Below are positions 1-10,100 of a DNA stretch of 64,000 nucleotides, piece by piece. The stretch is taken from assembly GCA_030248065.1 (NCBI GenBank), contig JASAMV010002497.1, positions 1-64,000 on the forward strand, read 5' to 3'. The stretch is from Rhynchonema sp. JSB1_4 (lineage: Eukaryota > Nematoda > Chromadorea > Monhysterida > Xyalidae). The position numbers and the translations under genes are program-made. The notes under the pieces are model-generated. The model was not told the DNA's origin. It was given only the letters and a program-made list of their open reading frames with translations, and searched no databases. Every line of letters begins with the position of its first letter. The first letter of the stretch is position 1.

Positions 1-270
1 AGGCCATGCGGCGATAGATGACTGAGAGAGAGAGAAGGGAGAGAGCGAGAAAACGAAACTGGATGTTGGCTGCAGGCCAAACGTTGCTCTTTGGCGGCAG
101 TAATTCGCTAATTTCACCAGTTTGAACGACAACAGTTGATCTTTACAGCGTAGTCTTTTTTAAACGGGAAAACATAAAAAACCGGCAACGAAAATACAGA
201 TTTGCTTCGAGTTGCCAGTGCGACATCTAGTCAGTATAGTTGAAGTGTGACGTGCAACGCCCATGAAGCA

Positions 271-664
271 GTGTAGTTCCTGGTCCGGAGGGGGAACAGG
301 CGGTACCCCATTTTTACAGACGTACCTACCTGGGCCCTGGGGGGAAGGACCCGGAAGGGGGGGAGGACCCAAACTTGGAGAAAAGTCACTTTTTGAGGTC
401 GAAAATTTGGCTCATTTTTGCCCCTTTTAGGAAAAAATCTCAATAAAAAGGGTATTTTGGCGATTTTTGACGACATTGACCTAAAAATCACTCATTTTAT
501 GCCTAAAAATGCCAATTTTAGGCCAAAATTTGCCTGTTTTAGGTAAAAATTGGAAGAGCAGACGTACCCGGAGGGGGAACAGTGGGGCAGGCGTACCATG
601 GAGGGGGAACAGACGCATCCGAGGGGGGAACCCCCCTCCCCCCCAGGAACTACACTGCCATGAA
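271..664. mobile_element. MITE-like module bounded by GCAGTGTAGTTCCTGG inverted ends (left arm)
   Basis: The block begins with GCAGTGTAGTTCCTGG (about 271) and ends with its inverse, CCAGGAACTACACTGC (about 643-658), so it has clear terminal inverted repeats. The interior is non-coding: G/C runs, GGAGGGGGAACAG phrases and TTTTAGGC motifs. It is mirrored at about 12796-13206. It is best described as a non-autonomous DNA transposon; no transposase is visible. Confidence 0.65.
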
Positions 665-1349
665 GGCACCTATCCATCCTGCACCGTGCATGCACTGGCT
701 GTGCTCGAGGGTCGGGCATTGCGGGTGTCGGACCTCGGGATGCAAAAAAGTATTGGTGTCGCGGTTCTGATACCCTCAGATTTCCTCCTGGATGTCGGGT
801 GTCGGCACCAAAAATTGAAGTGTCGGGTACCCCCTATACTTGCGTATTTTTGCGCAAAATACATTTTTGAAAAAAAAACCGTTTTCCCAAAAAATCGTTT
901 TCTTCCAAATATTTTTCCAGCACTCAAGGACACCCATTGTCCAAAAACGTCTATTTGCGACCAGTGTTGGAGGTACTCTGGAGGGGGGATACGATTTTTG
1001 GGTAATTTGAGGTAAAACACACTGATTTAACACAAATTTTGGCCAATTTCGTCAAAAATTGAAACTTATGAGGCAAAATCGCGCGGATACCTACTCAACA
1101 GTGGTGAAAATAGGGCGAATACCTACTGTACCATGCCAAACATCGGGGGGAGTAACACCCACTGTACCAGGCGAGGGGATACCATGCACGGGGGGGGGGG
1201 GGGCTACCCCCCCCCCCCACCTCCAACACTGTTTGCGACAAAACTTTGTTCGGAACTGGTCTAAACAGGCTACAGATGAATGGAAGCGGTAAAAGTAGTC
1301 ATCTTGAACTGCTTAGTACCGATTTGCAGTAGGTTTTTAGACACTTTTT

Positions 1350-1510
1350 AGGTGCAATTTGCACCTAAAATTTTAGAAATGCACCTAAAAATTAAGAAGT
1401 TAGGTGCAACTTGCACCGAATTTTCGCATTTTGTTCATAAAACGAAATTCCAGGTGCAATGCAAGTTGCACCTAAAATTTGACACATTGGGTGCAAGTTG
1501 CAGTTGCAGT
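1350..1510. repeat. AGGTGCAA/TTGCACCT self-complementary repeat (left arm)
   Basis: Short inverted motifs of the form AGGTGCAA-TTGCACCT recur here at least six times, separated by AT-rich stretches. The same block appears mirrored at about 11772-11930. Each unit could fold into a small hairpin. No coding potential is seen. Confidence 0.7.
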
Positions 1511-2245
1511 GAATTTTGAAAAAAAAACTATGTGCTGAATACACCATGGGCTGTGCACACTCGCCCAATTTCGTTGGAACTGTGAAGTACACTGTAGTTC
1601 CCGGCAGTGTGGTGGCAGGCCAATCGACCCAAGATACCCTAGGGGGGGGAAGGTTTCGGACTTACTCGAGATACCCCCCAGAGGCTACCCAAGATACCCC
1701 TATGGTCCGTCAAAAGGCGAAAAAAGGCCGTTTTTTGCATGCAATTTTACTGTAAAATTGGCCTAAAAATGGGTATTTTTTGACATTTTTGCCGAAAATT
1801 GGCCTAAAATGACCATTTTTGGGTGTTTGCGCGCGGAGCGCGCGATTTTTGGGGGTCCCGAGGTCGAAAAACACCTATTTTTGCCTTTGAAAACCATAAA
1901 TCTACTTACTCGAGATACCCTTTGGGGTCGGCTCGAGATAGATACCCTTCCCCCCATCCCCCCCTAAGGGTTGACTCGAGATAGATACCCCTTAGGGGGG
2001 GGGGGAATCGCCCCCATCCCCCCCCCCCCGCCACTACAGTGGTTCCCGGTCCGGAGAAGGGGAGACAGTGCACACGAGGCCCGAGGGGACTCAGTCCCCC
2101 AGGAACTACGCTGGTGAAATCTCACAACAATACTTATCCCCTTTGAGCAGCCGGACGCTGAAACATCACACCAAAGCACTAAATCTCTTTCGACACCACG
2201 CGGTCCCCACAAGCGAATTTTCTGCGGTCCCTCGACTCGACTAAC

Positions 2246-2300
2246 CCTTTCCGAGGCACAGTTGGTTCCAATTTGAGTTCGCTTCCGAAAAACGAATATC
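2246..2300 (-). pseudogene. Copy of IMP exon 2 in left arm
   Basis: This is the exact-length (55 nt) reverse copy of 10980-11034, with the same TTTCAG acceptor and GTTAGT donor. By eye it is unchanged, so only exon 1 is broken in this arm. The copy lies on the minus strand and reads out of the window, so whether further exons follow on that side is unknown. It is called a pseudogene because its upstream exon is frameshifted. Confidence 0.75.
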
Positions 2301-2694
2301 CTGAAAGCGATGAACAAAATTATATAGTCCAAGCGTTCAGTTTGCGGCGTGCACCTGCACAAAGCGGCATTTTGCATTCATTTGTTTTTCTTTATTTTAA
2401 GCAAGAAGCAAAGCGTCATGCAACCTATTTGCCAGAAAACGTTGAAAGCACAGCAAACATGAACGGAAAGCAAAAGCGGATTTCACACTTTGCATTTGCA
2501 TCAGACAAATAATGATTGGATCGGATACAACGCACTTGTGGGCTGCAACTGTTGCACTGTGCGTACGTACGACGTCTACTAATGTCGATATGTCGGATAC
2601 GCGTAAAAATCACGAAGAAAGGTAAGTTTGTGGGCCAGCGCCTGCGCCATTACTGTCGCTGTCATAGCTCGCTACCCACGTAACATCAACTAAC

Positions 2695-2871
2695 CATTCA
2701 AACAATCAATGGCTTGGTCTGCTAGTTTTGATCAGGAAAATCAACGAACGCGGTGCCAATTTTCTCCTTGACAGAGATGCCGATGAAATGAAGCGAGAAA
2801 TTCGACAGCAGAGTTGTTAGATCTTTAACGGTGACAACAGGGCTCAAGTTTCCAATAAATAATTTGTGCAT
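2695..2871 (-). pseudogene. Frameshifted copy of IMP exon 1 (RRM1) in left arm
   Basis: This is the reverse copy of the intact RRM1 exon at 10408-10585. It starts with the same ATG (complement of 2869-2871) and the same RNP2 motif LFIGNL, but it is 177 rather than 178 nt. One C is missing (the equivalent of 10556), which turns Asn-Ser into Asn-stop; the stop codon is the complement of 2722-2724. The donor-like GTTAGT after it is kept. As written it cannot encode RRM1 beyond about 50 residues. A consensus error would have the same effect and should be excluded with reads. Confidence 0.85.
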
Positions 2872-3017
2872 GATCAATCCATTCGGGCAGCAGAACAGTG
2901 GCCTCGTTTGACTCGCGGCGAATACTTATCTGAAACAAGTTTTTCTCGCCACCTGAGGCCAGTGTAGTACTTGGCCAGGGTATTGACGATAGATAGATTG
3001 GGACTAGGGTTGGAGAG

Positions 3018-3412
3018 ATGTCGGGTGTCAAAAAGTGTAGGTGTCGGCTGTCGGGTACCCCCAGATGTCGGGTGTCGGGTTTTTTTTGGACCCGACACGC
3101 GACAGCCGACACCCGACACTTACGGTTCAAAACATCAGTTTTGCTGAAAGAATAATTTTGAGAGAAAATTGTCTTCGAACCAAATGTTTCCGAAAACGCA
3201 GAATGTGACATTTTGGTGTTTATTCGTGCGAAAATACTTGAATTCAGTAACTTGAGCCAAAAAATTGCACTAATGATGCAAATGACCAAAAATTTGCCTG
3301 TTTTTGGTCCAAAAACAGGTGTCGGGTGTCGGGTTTTTTTCAAAAACTAGATGTCAGGTGTCGGGTTTTTTGCAACTGTCGGGTGTCGCCTTTTTTTCTC
3401 AGATGTCGGGTG
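3018..3412. repeat. GTGTCGGGT-rich simple repeat (left arm)
   Basis: GTGTCGGGT/GTGTCGGCT units cluster at 3018-3119, in both orientations around 3080-3100, and again at about 3318-3412. The mirror copy is at about 9890-10262, ending about 150 bases upstream of the IMP start codon. Between the clusters is a block of apparently unique sequence (3121-3310). Confidence 0.7.
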
Positions 3413-3436
3413 TACCCAAACCAGAGGTCGCAATCG

Positions 3437-3570
3437 GGCCGGGTTTGGCCGGCCCGGCCCGAGCCCCCAAATCTCCGGCCCGGCCCGGCCCGACCCGTAC
3501 CCCCAAATCTCCGGCCCGGCCCGGCCCGAACACCCAAATCTCCGGCCCGGCCCGGCCCGAATTTTTGGCT
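3437..3570. repeat. GGCCCGGCCCG minisatellite (left arm)
   Basis: Runs of CCCGGCCCGGCC alternate with the phrase CCCAAATCTCCGG in three or more tandem units. A second short GGCCCGG patch lies at 4130-4195. Mirror copies are at about 9720-9845 and 9080-9155. Open frames rich in Pro/Arg/Gly here come from composition, not from a gene. Confidence 0.8.
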
Positions 3571-4204
3571 CAGATTTTAACCCAATTTTTGTCATAATTT
3601 TTGCGATTTTTGAATCTATTTTTTTGGTTGAAAATTCATTGTTTTCCATGAAAAAGTCGCCAGATAGACAATACCAATGGAGTGGCTGGGGGGTGGGGGT
3701 CCCCCCTAGGTACAGTAGGTAGGTATGGTAGGTAAGGTAGATGACGCGCCATCCTGGCACAGTGGTAGGTCGCCGCCCCCCGGCTGGTACAGTAGGTTGC
3801 TATTTTTGGCTCAAAATGGTATAAAATCGATATTTTTCACTCCAAATAATCGAAAAATCGCGCGCCGTGCGCGAAATGAGGGTTTTAGAGCACATTTTCA
3901 TCTAAATTTAGACATAAAAAAAATTTTGTTCCCCCCCCAAGCTCGGCCGGTACAGTAGGTAGGTTGATTGCAGGCTTGTCTGGTGGTACAGTAGGTTGAT
4001 TGCACGCCTGGGTAGCCACACCAATGGACAATACTGATCACTTACTTGCCAAATCCGTCAGAAATTTTAGTATTTTCGACAAAAAAACCCTACTTTTTCA
4101 GTAAAATAAGTCACTTCAGAAGCTTCGGGCCGGGGTGCCCGGCCCGGCCCGGCCCGAGCCAAAAGCCCAAAATCGCGGCCCGGGCCGGCCCGATTGCGAC
4201 CTCT

Positions 4205-4316
4205 GACCCAAACCCAATACCAAACCAATACCAACCCAATACCAGACCAAAATCCCAATACCAAACCAATACTAAGACCAATACCCAATACCCAATACCA
4301 ATACCAACCCAATCAA
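4205..4316. repeat. CCAATACC minisatellite (left arm)
   Basis: Tandem degenerate units of CCAATACC/CCCAATACCAA are seen, mirrored as GGTATTGG at about 8967-9075. The tract sits directly between a GGCCC patch and a long G run followed by A/T homopolymer-rich sequence. Confidence 0.8.
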
Positions 4317-5059
4317 TGGTGTGGCTGGGGGGGGGGGGGGGGGGGGGTGTCCCTCCTATACTTGCGGGCCGGAAAAAAACCTTTTTTTTTCCGAAAAAAA
4401 AAACCGAAAAAAACCGTTTTTTTTCGAGGCTCGGAAAAATACGTTTTTAATTTTCCGGAAATTTTTCCAAGTGGCAACTTTTGGAAAAAAACGGTTTTTT
4501 TCCAAAAATTTCCGAAATATTTTCAAAGGTTGCGAAAGGATGTTGTCAAAACCAATGTAAATCGGTGCTAAACAGTTCAAAATGAGCACTTTTTAATCTC
4601 CAAGTGCATTTTTAGCCTGTTTCAGTCCATTTCCCGACAAAATTTTCTCCAAAATAGGCGTTTTTGTACCATGGGTATCCTTAAGTACTGGAAAAATATT
4701 TGAAAAAAAAAACGGTTTTTTTTCCGGAAAAAAAACGGTTTTTTTTCCAAAAATATATTTTGCGGAAAAATACGCAAGTATAGTCCCCCCCCCCAAGGTA
4801 CAGTAGGTAGGTTGCCGCCCCTCGCCTGGTACAGTAGGTAGGTTGCCGCCCCTCCCCTAGTACAGTAGGTAGGTTGCCGCCCCACCTAACTTTTCACCCA
4901 AAACATTCATTTTTGGCTTAAAATTGCATAAAATTAGCATATTTGTCTGCAAATAGGCGAAAAATCGCGCGCTGCGCGCGAAATTAGTGTTTTAGACAAC
5001 ATTTTCTTCAGTATTTAGACGTAAAAAATTTCGGTTTCCAGATGACCCCCCCCCCCAAG

Positions 5060-5815
5060 TGGCAGTGTAGTTCCTGGGGGGGAGGGGGCCCCCCTAAGGT
5101 ACACTAACCGCCGCGACCAAGGTACACTAGTACACAAACCGCCGCGCCAGGTACACTAACCGCCTCAATTTTTGCCCAAAGTAGGCATTTTGAGGCCTAA
5201 AATGGGCATTTTTAGGCCCAAAATGGGTGATTTTTAGGTAGATGTTGTCAGAAATCGCCAATATACCCTTTTTATGAAGAATTTTTTCCAAAAAGGGTAA
5301 AAAATCGGTCAAATTTTCTACCTCAAAAAGTGACTTTTTCCTGGATTTGGGTCTTCCCCCCCCCCCCCCCCCCCAGGGAGGCAGTGTAGTTCCTGGGGGG
5401 GGGGGGGTCCCCCCTAGGGACACTAACCGCCGCCGACAGGGGCCGAGGTACACTAACCGCCGCGACCAAGGACACTATACACTAACCGCCGCGCCGGTAC
5501 ACTAACCGCCTCAATTTTTGCCTAAAATTGGCCATTTAGGCAAAGATTTTTAGGCCTAAAATGGTAGCATTTTTTAGGCCTAAAATGGGGTATTTTTAGG
5601 TCGATGTTGTCAAAAGTCGCCAGAATACACTTTATATCAAAATTTTTTTCAAAAAGGGCCAAAAATCGGTCAAATTTTCTACCTCAAAAAGTGACTTTTT
5701 CGTGATTCTTCCCCCCCCCCCATTTGGGTCTTCCCCCCCCCCACCTCCCCCCCCTAAGGTACACTAACCGCCGCACGGAAAAAAGGGGTAGGTACACTAA
5801 CCGCCGCGCCGGACC
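5060..5815. repeat. Two tandem GCAGTGTAGTTCCTGG modules (left arm)
   Basis: Two near-identical units (about 5060-5380 and 5381-5750) each contain GCAGTGTAGTTCCTGG, a long G or C run, several GTACACTAACCGCCGCG phrases, repeated TTTTTAGGCCTAAAAT motifs and an AAAAAGTGACTTTTT palindrome. The mirror pair is at about 7540-8220. A third dispersed copy of the same unit lies in IMP intron 3 (16618-16994), outside the palindrome, so this is a mobile-type repeat family. Confidence 0.8.
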
Positions 5816-6460
5816 AGGAACTACACTGTAGGGAGGTACACAAACCGCCGCACGGAAAAAAAAAGGGGTAGGTACACTAACCGCCGCGCCGGACCAGGAA
5901 CTACACTGCCAAGTGGTACGACCCCCCTAGCTCGGCTGGTACAGAAGGTAGGATCCCCCCCGCCTTTTTGGGTGGAACGGAGGGTTCCCCCCCCCCTTGG
6001 GAGCCAACCCACCTGAAGCCCCCCCCAACTAACTCTCCAACCCGATCGTTCATTGCGGGAAGAATAATCAAAAAAGCAGCATAGTCGTCAGAAAGTAGGC
6101 CGCCGCGCCGGACCAGGAACTCCACTGCCAAGTGGTACGACCCCCCTAGCTCGGCTGGTACAGTAGGTAGGTTGCCGCCCCGCATTTTGGGTGGTACAGG
6201 CTTGCCGCCCCGCATTTTGGCCTAGTCGCCGCCCGGCTGGGGTAGCTACACCACCGTACCGCGCCCCACCTAACTTTTCACCCAAAACATTTGGCTTAAA
6301 GTTGCATAAATCTAGGCATATTTGTCTGTAAAATAGGGCAAAATCGCGCGCTGCGCGCGAGAATTAGTGTTTTTTAGGCCCCCTACCCCCCCCCCATTTT
6401 CTTCAGTTTTAGCCTTAAAAATTTCGTTTCTTCCTGACCCCCCCCCGCCCCCCCCCCCAG

Positions 6461-7140
6461 CCACAGCACTGCCTTGCAACCACCCCGGAGGGTACCTTGC
6501 AACCATCAATTTATGGTTTTTATAGGCAAAAATGGGTGTTTTTCGACCTCAAAACCCCAAAATTCGCGCGCTCCGCGCGCAAACCTCCATATAATAGGTG
6601 TTTTAGGCAAATTTTCGGCCAAAATGCAAAAAAGTACCTATTTTTCGGCCAAATTTGCAGTATAATGCATGTAAAAAAACACCCTTTTTTCGGACCTCAG
6701 GGGTACCTTGCAACCTTCCGGAGGCTGGGTAGGGGGGTACCTTGCAACCATCTGGATCCATCCCCCCCCCAAGGGTACCTTGCAACCATTTGCCTGCCAC
6801 TACACTGGTGGGAGGTAAGTATGATGCGGGGTTGGGACCGGATGCGTGAGAGGTATGATTTTGGTCACCCAAAAAGGCGAAAAAACACCGTTTTTGTGAT
6901 ACAATTTTGGCCAAAAAATGAGGTAAAAATAGTACTTTTTCCAAATTTTCGCCGAAAATCGCCTAAAAACAGGTATTATGGGTGGGGGATGGGCGATTTT
7001 TGGGAAAATAAGGTCGAAAAACACCGATTTTTGCCTTAAAAAGGTGTAAAATTGCTTGTGAGAGGTATGATTTGGGTGTAGCTACCCAGGCGGGGCGGCA
7101 ACCTACCGACTGTACCAGCCGAGCTAGGGGGGGGGGGGGG
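6461..7140. repeat. Palindrome spacer (loop) with GGTACCTTGCAACC repeats
   Basis: This is the non-mirrored centre of the palindrome, bounded by long C runs on the left (about 6437-6458) and G runs on the right (about 7127-7165). It holds at least five copies of a GGTACCTTGCAACCA-like motif between 6471 and 6790, a GCGCGC hairpin at about 6564-6580, and two GAGGTATGATTT motifs (about 6848 and 7060). Its first half ends in a motif (CCACTACACTGG, about 6798) related to the terminal motifs of the arm modules, so it may itself be one such element. No gene is visible. Confidence 0.75.
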
Positions 7141-10100
7141 GTCGAACCACTTGGGGGGGGGGGGTTATCTGGAAACCAAAATTTTTTATGTCTAAATACT
7201 GAAGAAAATGTGGCCTAAAACACTAATTTCGCGCGCAGCGCGCGATTTTTCGCCTATTTACAGACAAATATGCTAATTTTATGCAACTTTAAGCCAAAAA
7301 TGAATGTTTTGGGTGAAAAGTTAGGTGGGGCGGCATACAGTGGTGTAGCTACCCAGGCGGGGCGGCAACCTGCTGTACCACCCAAAATGCGGGGCGGCAA
7401 CCTACCTACTGTACCAGCCGAGCTAGGGGGGTCGTACCACTTGGCAGTGTAGTTCCTGGTCCGGCGCGGCGGTTAGTGTACCTACCCCTTTTTTCCGTGC
7501 GGCGGTTTGTGTACCTCCCTACAGTGTAGTTCCTGGTCCGGCGCGGCGGTTAGTGTACCTACCCCTTTTTTCCGTGCGGCGGTTAGTGTACCTCCCTGGG
7601 GGGGGGGAAGGGGGGGGGGAGGGCCCAAATTCACGAAAAAGTCACTTTTTGAGGTAGAAAATTTGACCGATTTTTGGCCCTTTTTGAAAAAAATTCTCTA
7701 TAAAAAGTGTATTCTGGCGACTTTTGACAACATCGACCTAAAAATCACCCATTTTAGGCCTAAAAATGTCCATTTTAGGCCTAAAAATGCATATTTTGGG
7801 CAAAAATTGAGGCGGTTAGTGTACCTGGCGCGGCGGTTAGTGTACTAGTGTACCTTGGTCGCGGCGGTTAGTGTACCTTAGGGGGGGACCCCCCCTCCCC
7901 CCCAGGAACTACACTGCCTCCCTGGGGGGGAAGACCCAAATCCAGGAAAAAGTCACTTTTTGAGGTAGAAAATTTGACCGATTTTTTACCCTTTTTGGAA
8001 AAAATTCTTCATAAAAAGGGTATATTGGCGATTTCTGACAACATCTACCTAAAAATCACCCATTTTGGGCCTAAAAATGCCCATTTTAGGCCTCAAAATG
8101 CCTACTTTGGGCAAAAATTGAGGCGGTTAGTGTACCTGGCGCGGCGGTTAGTGTACTAGTGTACCTTGGTCGCGGCGGTTAGTGTACCTTAGGGGGGGAC
8201 CCCCCTCCCCCCCAGGAACTACACTGCCACTTGGGGGGGTCATCTGGAAACCGAAATTTTTTACGTCTAAATACTGAAGAAAATGTTGTCTAAAACACTA
8301 ATTTCGCGCGCAGCGCGCGATTTTTCGCCTATTTGCAGACAAATATGCTAATTTTATGCAATTTTAAGCCAAAAATGAATGTTTTGGGTGAAAAGTTAGG
8401 TGGGGCGGCAACCTACCTACTGTACTAGGGGAGGGGCGGCAACCTACCTACTGTACCAGGCGAGGGGCGGCAACCTACCTACTGTACCTTGGGGGGGGGA
8501 CTATACTTGCGTATTTTTCCGCAAAATATATTTTTGGAAAAAAAACCGTTTTTTTCCGGAAAAAAACCGTTTTTTTTTTCAAATATTTTTCCAGTACTTA
8601 AGGATACCCATGGTACAAAAACGCCTATTTTGGAGAAAATTTTGTCGGGAAATGGACTGAAACAGGCTAAAAATGCACTTGGAGATTAAAAAGTGCTCAT
8701 TTTGAACTGTTTAGCACCGATTTACATTGGTTTTGACAACATCCTTTCGCAACCTTTGAAAATATTTCGGAAATTTTTGTAAAAAAAAGGTTTTTTTTCC
8801 AAAAGTTGCCACTTGGAAAAATTTCCGGAAAATTAAAAACGTATTTTGCCGAGCCTCGAAAAAAAACGGTTTTTTTCGGTTTTTTTTTTCGGAAAAAAAA
8901 CGGTTTTTTTCCGGCCCGCAAGTATAGGAGGGACCCCCCCACCCCCACCCCCCAGCCACACCATTGATTGGGTTGGTATTGGTATTGGGTATTGGGTATT
9001 GGTCTTAGTATTGGTTTGGTATTGGGATTTTGGTCTGGTATTGGGTTGGTATTGGTTTGGTATTGGGTTTGGGTCAGAGGTCGCAATCGGGCCGGCCCGG
9101 GCCGCGATTTTGGGCTTTTGGCTCGGGCCGGGCCGGGCCGGGCACCCCGGCCCGAAGCTTCTGAAGTGACTTATTTTACTGAAAAAGTAGGGTTTTTTTG
9201 TCGAAAATACTAAAATTTCTGACGGATTTGGCAAGTAAGTGATCAGTATTGTCCATTGGTGTGGCTACCCAGGCGTGCAATCAACCTACTGTACCACCAG
9301 ACAAGCCTGCAATCAACCTACCTACTGTACCGGCCGAGCTTGGGGGGGAACAAAATTTTTTTTATGTCTAAATTTAGATGAAAATGTGCTCTAAAACCCT
9401 CATTTCGCGCACGGCGCGCGATTTTTCGATTATTTGGAGTGAAAAATATCGATTTTATACCATTTTGAGCCAAAAATAGCAACCTACTGTACCAGCCGGG
9501 GGGCGGCGACCTACCACTGTGCCAGGATGGCGCGTCATCTACCTTACCTACCATACCTACCTACTGTACCTAGGGGGGACCCCCACCCCCCAGCCACTCC
9601 ATTGGTATTGTCTATCTGGCGACTTTTTCATGGAAAACAATGAATTTTCAACCAAAAAAATAGATTCAAAAATCGCAAAAATTATGACAAAAATTGGGTT
9701 AAAATCTGAGCCAAAAATTCGGGCCGGGCCGGGCCGGAGATTTGGGTGTTCGGGCCGGGCCGGGCCGGAGATTTGGGGGTACGGGTCGGGCCGGGCCGGG
9801 CCGGAGATTTGGGGGCTCGGGCCGGGCCGGCCAAACCTGGCCCGATTGCGACCTCTGGTTTGGGTACACCCGACATCTGAGAAAAAAAGGCGACACCCGA
9901 CAGTTGCAAAAAACCCGACACCTGACATCTAGTTTTTGAAAAAAACCCGACACCCGACACCTGTTTTTGGACCAAAAACAGGCAAATTTTTGGTCATTTG
10001 CATCATTAGTGCAATTTTTTGGCTCAAGTTACTGAATTCAAGTATTTTCGCACGAATAAACACCAAAATGTCACATTCTGCGTTTTCGGAAACATTTGGT

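Larger units (their letters stand above)
1..6460. repeat. Left arm of giant palindrome
   Basis: This arm reads as the near-identical reverse complement of the right arm: base 1 pairs with base 13472, and the match is easily followed through the IMP exon copies (2871 pairs with 10408) and inward to about 6460. The coordinate sum shifts from about 13473 to about 13279 because the right arm carries about 190 extra bases near 12283-12472. It shifts again near 5920-6100, where the left arm is longer. The arm touches the window edge, so its true outer end is unknown. The content is a mosaic of repeat modules plus reverse copies of IMP exons 1 and 2. A genuine inverted duplication and a head-to-head misassembly of two haplotypes both remain possible. 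Confidence 0.93.

Noticed and set aside
509..1015. A 168-codon plus-strand frame and its 191-codon mirror at 12372-12947
   Set aside because: They run through MITE ends, G/C runs and TTTTTAGGC motifs without any recognisable domain. Length is explained by the low stop content of the repeat.
3304..3760. Open frames of 84-137 codons rich in Pro/Arg/Gly in overlapping frames on both strands
   Set aside because: They are produced by the GGCCCGGCCC minisatellite, overlap in several frames and are mirrored in the other arm. No domain or splice signal supports them.
7141..8700. CRISPR-like array appearance from regularly repeated GTACACTAACCGCCGCG phrases
   Set aside because: Spacing is irregular, the phrases belong to larger modules, and the genome is eukaryotic.
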